The translations under genes and the position numbers were made by a program. From the NCBI GenBank assembly GCA_047967505.1, contig CM106541.1: a stretch of 64,000 nt of DNA. One strand, 5' to 3'. The DNA is from Dipteris shenzhenensis. Lineage: Eukaryota > Polypodiophyta > Polypodiopsida > Gleicheniales. Below the pieces are notes generated by a model. That model was not told the DNA's origin. It worked only from the letters and a program-made list of their open reading frames with translations, and made no database searches. Below, one piece after another: positions 58,290-64,000 of the stretch (the stretch's first letter is position 1; the number at the start of each line of letters is the position of its first letter).

Positions 58290-58302
58290 CACTACTACAC
58301 AC
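58290..58302 (+). mobile_element. CACTA terminal inverted repeat (left end)
   Basis: CACTACTACACAC opens the element whose transposase gene reads leftward towards this end. CACTA elements (En/Spm superfamily) have CACTA at both ends and 3-bp target duplications; the partner end is not in the window. Confidence 0.7.
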
Positions 58303-58385
58303 GCATCCTATTGCGACGTTTACGTACCGACGATTAGCATCCGCTTAGTGTTAATCGTCAGTATAAAAATCGGGTGTCGTAAATC

Positions 58386-58454
58386 GTCGCTATATAGCGA
58401 CTTTTGCTAAACGTCGCTATATAGCGACGTTAGTAAAAGTCGCTATATAGCGAC
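58386..58454. repeat. CACTA subterminal palindromes, block C
   Basis: Three perfect copies of GTCGCTATATAGCGAC start at 58386, 58413 and 58439 (spacing 27 and 26 bp), about 100-150 bp from the terminus. They link blocks A and B to the TNP2-bearing element. The stretch 58455-58650 has a poly(T) run and no gene. Confidence 0.85.
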
Positions 58455-58651
58455 ACTGAGACAATATATTATAGCGACGTTTTACAGAGAGGTTTTTTTT
58501 TTTTTTTAGGCCTTAAAAATTATTTTTTTCCAATGACAAAATTTTTTAAATTTTCATACATGTTTGAGCTCATAGAGAATTAAAAAATGAGAGCATGTAC
58601 ATCAAGCCTTTGAAGCTCATATATTCATGTCCAAGTTTGAGATGAGAAAAA

Positions 58652-61600
58652 TCAAATAAGAGCATTTACATCAACTGTTTCATCTTGAGCCAAGTCTAAG
58701 GCGCCAAGCAAGTCTATCTCCAACTCTATACCGAGTTGATCTCCTATATCATCATCGTACTCTAGTATCGTACGTTCACCTAAAAGTATTTGATCATCTT
58801 CTTCAATTAAGCTTAAGTGTGGTGATTGATCTTGATGATTGTTGTCTTCCTCGTCAATATCGTGATCTCCATCCTCCTCCCGTGCGATGTCATTATGCGC
58901 ATCTTCCTCTTGCCTCATATGGTGATCTACATCTTCTTCGCTAGATTCATCAATTGGATCCGGCATTGGTAGTGGCATCTCCATATCCACATCTCGATCT
59001 TCAAAAATCTGCTTACTTCGTGGTGCAACTTGGATCACGTACCACCATCTTGGATCAGAACGATCCGGATGAAAAACCACCTATATTGAAGATGAAAAAT
59101 CACGTGCCAAATGTCATCAATTATATATATATCAATGGACTTAAAAAACGAAAGCTTCGACTAATTAAATCATTAGTATGCACCTGCTCACAGTGCTCGG
59201 GAAGAACAAAAGTATTACTTTCATCGGTCCAATGTTTGGTGGAGTCTATTGCAAAGAGACCGTTACTATCTTTTCTCACTGTCGCATGGGGACCGTTGTA
59301 AGTAGTTCTAAACCATTTTACATCAAGAATGAAAATAGTAAATCGTCTGAAATCAATTTCATAGATGTCGCATATGGTTCCACAATAATCCAACTGTGAG
59401 GAGAGAAGATTGGTATCCGAAGCACTTGCTTGGCTATCTTGTGTGAAGTTAGCCATGACTCCACAATCATACGTGACTCTCTTTGAATCGATGCGTTCCA
59501 CGCGAAAATGTCGTCCATATGACCATAATGCACTGTACTTTTTGTACTGTAAAAGAGCATCATTAAAACAATGAAGATGCACCTATTTTATAGCATATAT
59601 TGCCACAAATAATTACTTAATTACGTCAAGAGATAAGAAACTTACATGCACCATACATCCAGATGATAACTCCCACTCGCGCTCGTTTATTGTCTCTCCA
59701 TCACGTTCGGCTTTACGTATAGCTAGTTGTAGCCAATCAAGTGACATGCGAGTAGGGAGAAGAGCCAGATCTCGTGGATATGGTTGTGATCGCCTATACA
59801 TTACTCTGAATCTCGTCCTTGCATTTATTCTTTCTGCTTTGGCCACTTCATATCTCTCAATCCACTTCTGCATCTCAGGGCTATTGAGGATACAAAACTT
59901 ATTGAATTTCTCCATTTGCTCTTTGCTCATCTTTCTTTCAATCCCTTTTCCTTGGGGGACCTCGCTAATGATGCGATCATCATCCTTGTTGTGCCAAGCT
60001 TGCGGCATATCAGGATCCGTGGATGCAAGAAACTCTGTGATATATACTAATGACTCTTGCACAAGCCATCCCTCTGCCATGCTTGCTTCTGGTCTTGCTC
60101 TTTGTCTTACAAACCCCTTTAAAGTTTTCATAAACCGCTCGAGAAAAAACATCCATCGATTATGAACGGTACCTGCTATAGCCACCTCATCAACTATGTG
60201 CACAAGCAAGTGGACTTGAGTTGTCATAATGCTTGAGGGAAAGTGCTTCTCAAGCAAGCATACGGCTTCGATGGATTCCACCCTAGCCTTCTCGATGCTC
60301 GATATAGAGATCTCGTTTTGAGATATCCACCTATTTCACATGTCCATGCATATGTAAGATATTTGAGATATCCACCTATTTCACATGTCCATGAAGAAAA
60401 TACATAATGCGAATTGATAGTAAGCATACCTCACAATACCACAGATCTTGAATATAGCATTTCTAACATCTTCTTGTAAGCACCCTTTTATTGTAATTGG
60501 AAGAATCTATCAAAGCAACAATGAAATCATGTCAACAATATAACATAATAATAATTACGCTAATGCATCACTATTATCGGTACACTAATTCTACTTAGAA
60601 TACCTGTAAGACCTTGTGCCAATCATGGGACTTGAGGCCACTAAGCTTATTGTCCTTTGAAAATGCTCCTTTCAAGCAACGCATGTACCCTGTCGGTGTT
60701 TGAAAAGAGGCAATGTCTGCCTTGATCGCTGCCTCCTCCCTCGTAGAGAGGATCCACATTGCTTTCGGGAGGACAACTTTTCCTGAAGCATGCACTTGGG
60801 GCCACAAACGAGACATCCTATTCATAGCACGCAAGTCTTCTCGCACTCCTCTCGAGTCCTTGGAACCAACCAAGTGTGCCCAAATGGTAGCCCCCACATT
60901 CTTAAAGATATGCATGGGATCCAAGAGATGATTGATTTATAACTGACCCCAATAAGGAAGCTCGTGAAAGATCGATAGCCTCTTCATACCAGGAGGAGGT
61001 TCCTCTCCATTCTCCCTCCAAGCTTGAATCCAATCACTTGCTTTCAAATATGATGGTGGTGGATCAAGCTGACCTCCACGTGCGAGATGGTCGAGCGGAA
61101 GGTATCGAGCATGACCTTCATAAACATTTTTCCTCATATGTTTGGAGTAGCGTGCAAGCGATTTTAGAGCGGGTCCACAAACAGGACAAGCATGGTACCC
61201 ACTTGTAACAAGTCCTGCACGCGTGCATGTTAGTACAAGACATGCATGCAAAAGAGAGTAAAAAAAGCATAATCCCTCATTGTACATGTAAAGACATAAC
61301 CACGTACCTGCGCACTCTCCATATCCTGGGTAGTCATGCATGGTCCACATCAAGATACCCCTGACCAAAATATCATTGGTATGCTTAGGAGCTCTGGAAA
61401 TATCAAAGACCTGCACTCCTCTCCATAATATCTGTAACTCCTCTATCAAAGGTGCCATGTACACGTCCATGTTTTTTGCCTTGTACTTTCTTGGCACAAG
61501 TAGTGCAAGCATGAGGTGTCCCTTTTTTATTGTTAGCCATGGTGGGATATTGTAATTCACCACGACTATGGGCCATGTCGACCAAGATGTCGAGCGTAAC

Positions 61601-62310
61601 CCGAAAGGATTCACGCCGTCCATGGCTAGCCCAAGATGTAAGTTGCGTGGCTCTCTCGCAAAGTCCAGCCACTGATTATCTATGTGCTTCCAAGCTGCAC
61701 AATCTACGGGAATCCTCAATGTGTGATCAGTGGACCGATGAGATGCATGCCATGTCATCAACTCCGCTATGGATTTGCATCGAAACATGTATTGTATTCT
61801 TGCAATGATGGGAAAGTGTCTTAAGACATTTACCGGTATCCTCTCACCCTGCAAGTCATCTCTATATCGTTGTTCCCCACACTTTGGACAACTAGCCAAA
61901 TCTCCATGCTCACGACGAAAGAGAATACAATCATTACGGCAAGCATGGATGGTATCATAATCCATACCCACCATTGTTAGCATCTTTTTCGCTTCATCTC
62001 TTGATGCAGGCATGGTATTTGGTGCAGGCAACATCTTTTGGAGCAACCTATGACAAAGACACTATCCAAATGATGATTCTCAAAACAAACAATATCCAAA
62101 TAATGAGTCAAGTTAATGCAAGGGCTAACCTCATTAAGGCCGAGACACTTGTATCCGACCACCCATACTGTACTTGTAGATTCAAGATTGAGAGACAAGC
62201 ACATAGTTTAGACATCCTAGCACCCTCGTACAATTGTGTTGATTGTAACTCTCGCATTTTCACCTCAGACTCTGACATCACGTGTACATGGGATGTAGTG
62301 CCCCTAAAAA
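58652..62310 (-). pseudogene. CACTA (En/Spm) TNP2-type transposase gene, open except for one stop
   Basis: Seven exons with GT..AG sites fit on the minus strand: (from about 62300) to 62130, 62047-61308, 61214-60604, 60506-60430, 60330-59646, 59546-59184 and 59080-58652. Exons 2-7 stay in frame together. Exon 1 (MSKLCACLSILNLQVQYGWS) and exon 2 (DYDTIHACRNDCILFRREHG, CPKCGEQRYRDD, DGVNPFGLRS) form the N-terminal part and transposase-21 core (TNP2 family). Exon 3 has SGYHACPVCGP and LDPMHIFKNVG. Exon 5 has the DUF4218-like LEKHFPSSIMTTQVHLLVHI. Exon 6 is DUF4216-like (CDIYEIDFRRFTIFILDVKW). Exon 7 ends in an acidic tail. A TAA at 60937-60939 in exon 3 is the only break I find. The protein would cut and paste CACTA elements by binding their ends. 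The 5' end of the gene and element is not defined. Confidence 0.8.
60318..60395. repeat. Short tandem duplication across a TNP2 splice acceptor
   Basis: GAGATATCCACCTATTTCAC followed by ATGTCCATG is present twice, at about 60320-60348 and 60364-60392, so the exon 5 acceptor region of the transposase gene is duplicated. Confidence 0.8.
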
Positions 62311-62820
62311 TGGAATCATGTTTTAACTTCTTTTTTTATTCCTTCTCTTTCCTCTTATTTTCTCCCTTTTTATATTTTATCTTATATCTTTTTTTTTTCT
62401 AAATTGTAAGAGAAGGGGGAAAAATAAAAGAAAACTAAGAGGGAGCTAAGGAGAGGGGACTAAGGAGAGGGGGGGTTCAATAATGGTGTGATGGCAATTG
62501 GCAGCTACAAGATGCGATACACAGGACAGAGGTGGTCGTGGCAAACTTGCAGAGCCGACAGGGGAGATAGAGGCAGCTACAACCCTCGTGGCAACATCAA
62601 CACGTGGCGACCCGCGGGACTTCAAGGAGAGGCAGACTGGCCAGTCGCGGTCTGCAGCATGTCTCGCGGTGCCGTGCATAGCACTACGTAGAGCCAAGAG
62701 GTGTGCAAAGACGGTGCGATGGGGAGGAGAAATTAATAGCAGGGGGGACAGGTCTAGGGCTATTTGTTGCGCTGCTATGGGCGGCTGCCGCCAAAAGCCA
62801 ATCTTAATTAAGCCTTAACT
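62311..62820. other. Low-complexity and GC-rich DNA, no supported gene
   Basis: A poly-pyrimidine stretch (62325-62400) is followed by GC-rich sequence to about 62815. Open frames on both strands show no motif. It may belong to the retrotransposon leader to its right. Confidence 0.35.
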
Positions 62821-63096
62821 AAAGTCCAGGAAGGTCCGCGACTTATAGGCTTTAGAAAACAAGCCCTATGTGGGCGTTTGGTGGCGATGGCTCCTTTAAT
62901 GGAAGGGGGCAAGACAACGTGCTCGAGGAACTCACATACCGTGCATTGTGCAACATACAGCAGAAGAGAAACAATATTGTAGCATTTAACGAGGAAAATG
63001 GAAGGACGGATCCCCTGGTTCTGCTCTTCATGGTCACGTTGATGTCGACCCATGCAACAACTTCCACATGGTGGTTCATACAGGTAGAGGATCACT
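62820..63096 (-). mobile_element. LTR-retrotransposon leader next to the primer binding site
   Basis: On the minus strand this follows the primer binding site, the place of the untranslated leader and gag start. Open frames exist but no gag motif is recognisable. Confidence 0.45.
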
Positions 63097-63108
63097 GCTC
63101 TGATACCA
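63097..63108 (-). promoter_or_regulatory. Primer binding site complementary to initiator tRNA-Met
   Basis: On the minus strand TGGTATCAGAGC is the standard plant retrotransposon primer binding site. It lies 2 nt from the LTR edge at 63111. Confidence 0.85.
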
Positions 63109-63110
63109 CT

Positions 63111-63814
63111 TGTCACAAACTGGTAGGAGGATGCACATGTGTGGAAGAATGATGCATAAATTGAGAAGCATGGCCTCCAAATGGAGTGGAAGGAGTGCCC
63201 ACGTGAGTTGCTATGACCCACTACTAGAATGCTCCTGCAATCCACATACCACATATGAATGCATAATGCCTCATGCACACACTTGATGCATACCAGAGGT
63301 CACAACCTCTCATGCCTCTTAGGATCCATCCCTTGGGCATACCCCATTATTCTACCCTTAGCCTATGACACTTTATGCCTACCATTTATTAATGCATATC
63401 CATGCATTCCTACCCATTCCTATCCTAGGACCTACATGTGTGAGTGCACCATTTATTCCATATCAATCAACATATCCAATACATTATCCATATGGCATTT
63501 AGCCATTTAAACCTACCTAGCCTACCTTCTAATTATTACATTTGATCATGCTAGCCTAATACATTCTAGACTACAAAATCGTGTCATGACAAACTTAAAA
63601 ACTCAATTGCCCCTTTCCCCTTATAGTGGGACCAAACCAATGGGCAACTTAAGTCCTAAGGGTATTTTGCCCCCTCTTTGGACCTAACCCCCAATTCACC
63701 CCCAAGGCATTCATCCCTAGCGGGAAGTCTAACACACTCACATCCCGAGGCCCTGCCCCTTAGGCCTCTAGGGTCCTGCCCACATTTAAGTGCAAAACTC
63801 ACACCCTCGTGACA
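63111..63814 (-). mobile_element. 5' LTR of a minus-strand LTR retrotransposon (704 bp)
   Basis: The interval begins TGTCAC and ends GTGACA on the plus strand, giving perfect 6-bp terminal inverted repeats with TG..CA ends. The primer binding site sits 2 nt to its left, so the element runs leftward. Its 3' LTR is not in the window, so it is truncated or interrupted. The superfamily cannot be told from the LTR alone. Confidence 0.75.
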
Positions 63815-64000
63815 TACCCCTCTCTTTTGAAACATGGTAGGTAACCTTGATTGCATCTGGATGCTACAAGGATATGCAGTACTTGAAACACATGTGCATA
63901 TACCATCATGTAAGTATGTATTATCATTTGAGACAACATATATAATTGTTCAGAACCTAGGATAGCAATCCATGTAAATTGCAAAAGCCATCTCATATTG
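63815..64000. other. Right flank, no supported feature
   Basis: TACCC directly after the LTR would be the target-site duplication if the partner were found. No gene is visible. Confidence 0.3.

Noticed and set aside
1-64000. tRNA, rRNA or snoRNA genes
   Set aside because: I saw no cloverleaf with A and B boxes and no rRNA-like stretch. The tRNA-iMet match at 63.1 kb is only a 12-nt primer binding site. A tRNAscan-SE and Infernal run would settle it.

Overview
The window looks like nuclear DNA of a land plant with a large, repeat-rich genome. The evidence is a degenerate TTTAGGG (plant-type) telomere-like array, introns with plant-like GT..AG sites, CACTA (En/Spm) transposase with the plant TNP2 architecture, several Ty1/copia, Ty3/gypsy and L1-type fragments, and three protein kinase genes of the CDPK/SnRK superfamily that resemble the plant PEPC-kinase-related kinases. 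Nothing fixes the species. The DUF7869-type transposon and the repeat load would suit a non-flowering plant, but that is a guess.

The credible host genes are three paralogous kinases: K1 (9,926-11,730, minus), K2 (40,637-42,489, plus) and K3 (53,664-55,169, plus). They share the same three-exon structure, the same intron phases and an identical 297-nt middle exon. K2 and K3 also share an ACGTGGC (ABRE-type) box about 150 bp upstream of the ATG and the same intron-1 3' end. K3 has lost an internal part of the C-terminal domain that K1 and K2 keep.

Layout. 1-3.3 kb: broken gene for an unrecognised protein, with stop codons that look like CAG-to-TAG changes. 3.4-5.5 kb: minisatellites, a hairpin and a CT tract. 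6-9 kb: broken DUF7869 transposase-like gene. 9.9-11.7 kb: K1. 12-16 kb: MITE-like hairpins, microsatellites, AT-rich DNA. 16.4-19.7 kb: endonuclease remnant and a minus-strand copia. 19.8-21.1 kb: C-rich minisatellite and telomere-like array. 21.1-23.5 kb: L1-type LINE whose A-tail abuts the telomere-like array. 23.5-27.5 kb: two decayed copies of a divergent histone H3-like gene, set among foldback repeats and pieces of an unknown coding sequence. 27.7-29.7 kb: broken multi-exon gene. 31.1-33.5 kb: plus-strand copia. 34.2-36.2 kb: LINE. 40.4-42.5 kb: K2. 43.6-44.6 kb: broken SET-domain gene. 44.8-49.8 kb: CACTA subterminal palindromes, a GA-rich satellite and a second family of palindromes. 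49.8-51.5 kb: copia and gypsy tails. 53.5-55.2 kb: K3. 55.6-58.3 kb: LINE fused to a gypsy integrase fragment. 58.3-62.3 kb: CACTA TNP2 transposase gene that is open except for one stop codon. 62.8-63.8 kb: LTR with a tRNA-iMet primer binding site.

The kinases probably act in cytosolic or nuclear Ca2+-independent signalling. Almost everything else is mobile DNA in different stages of decay. The items most worth following are the histone H3-like pair inside repeats, the LINE/telomere junction, the regularly spaced CACTA palindromes and the divergence among the three kinases.
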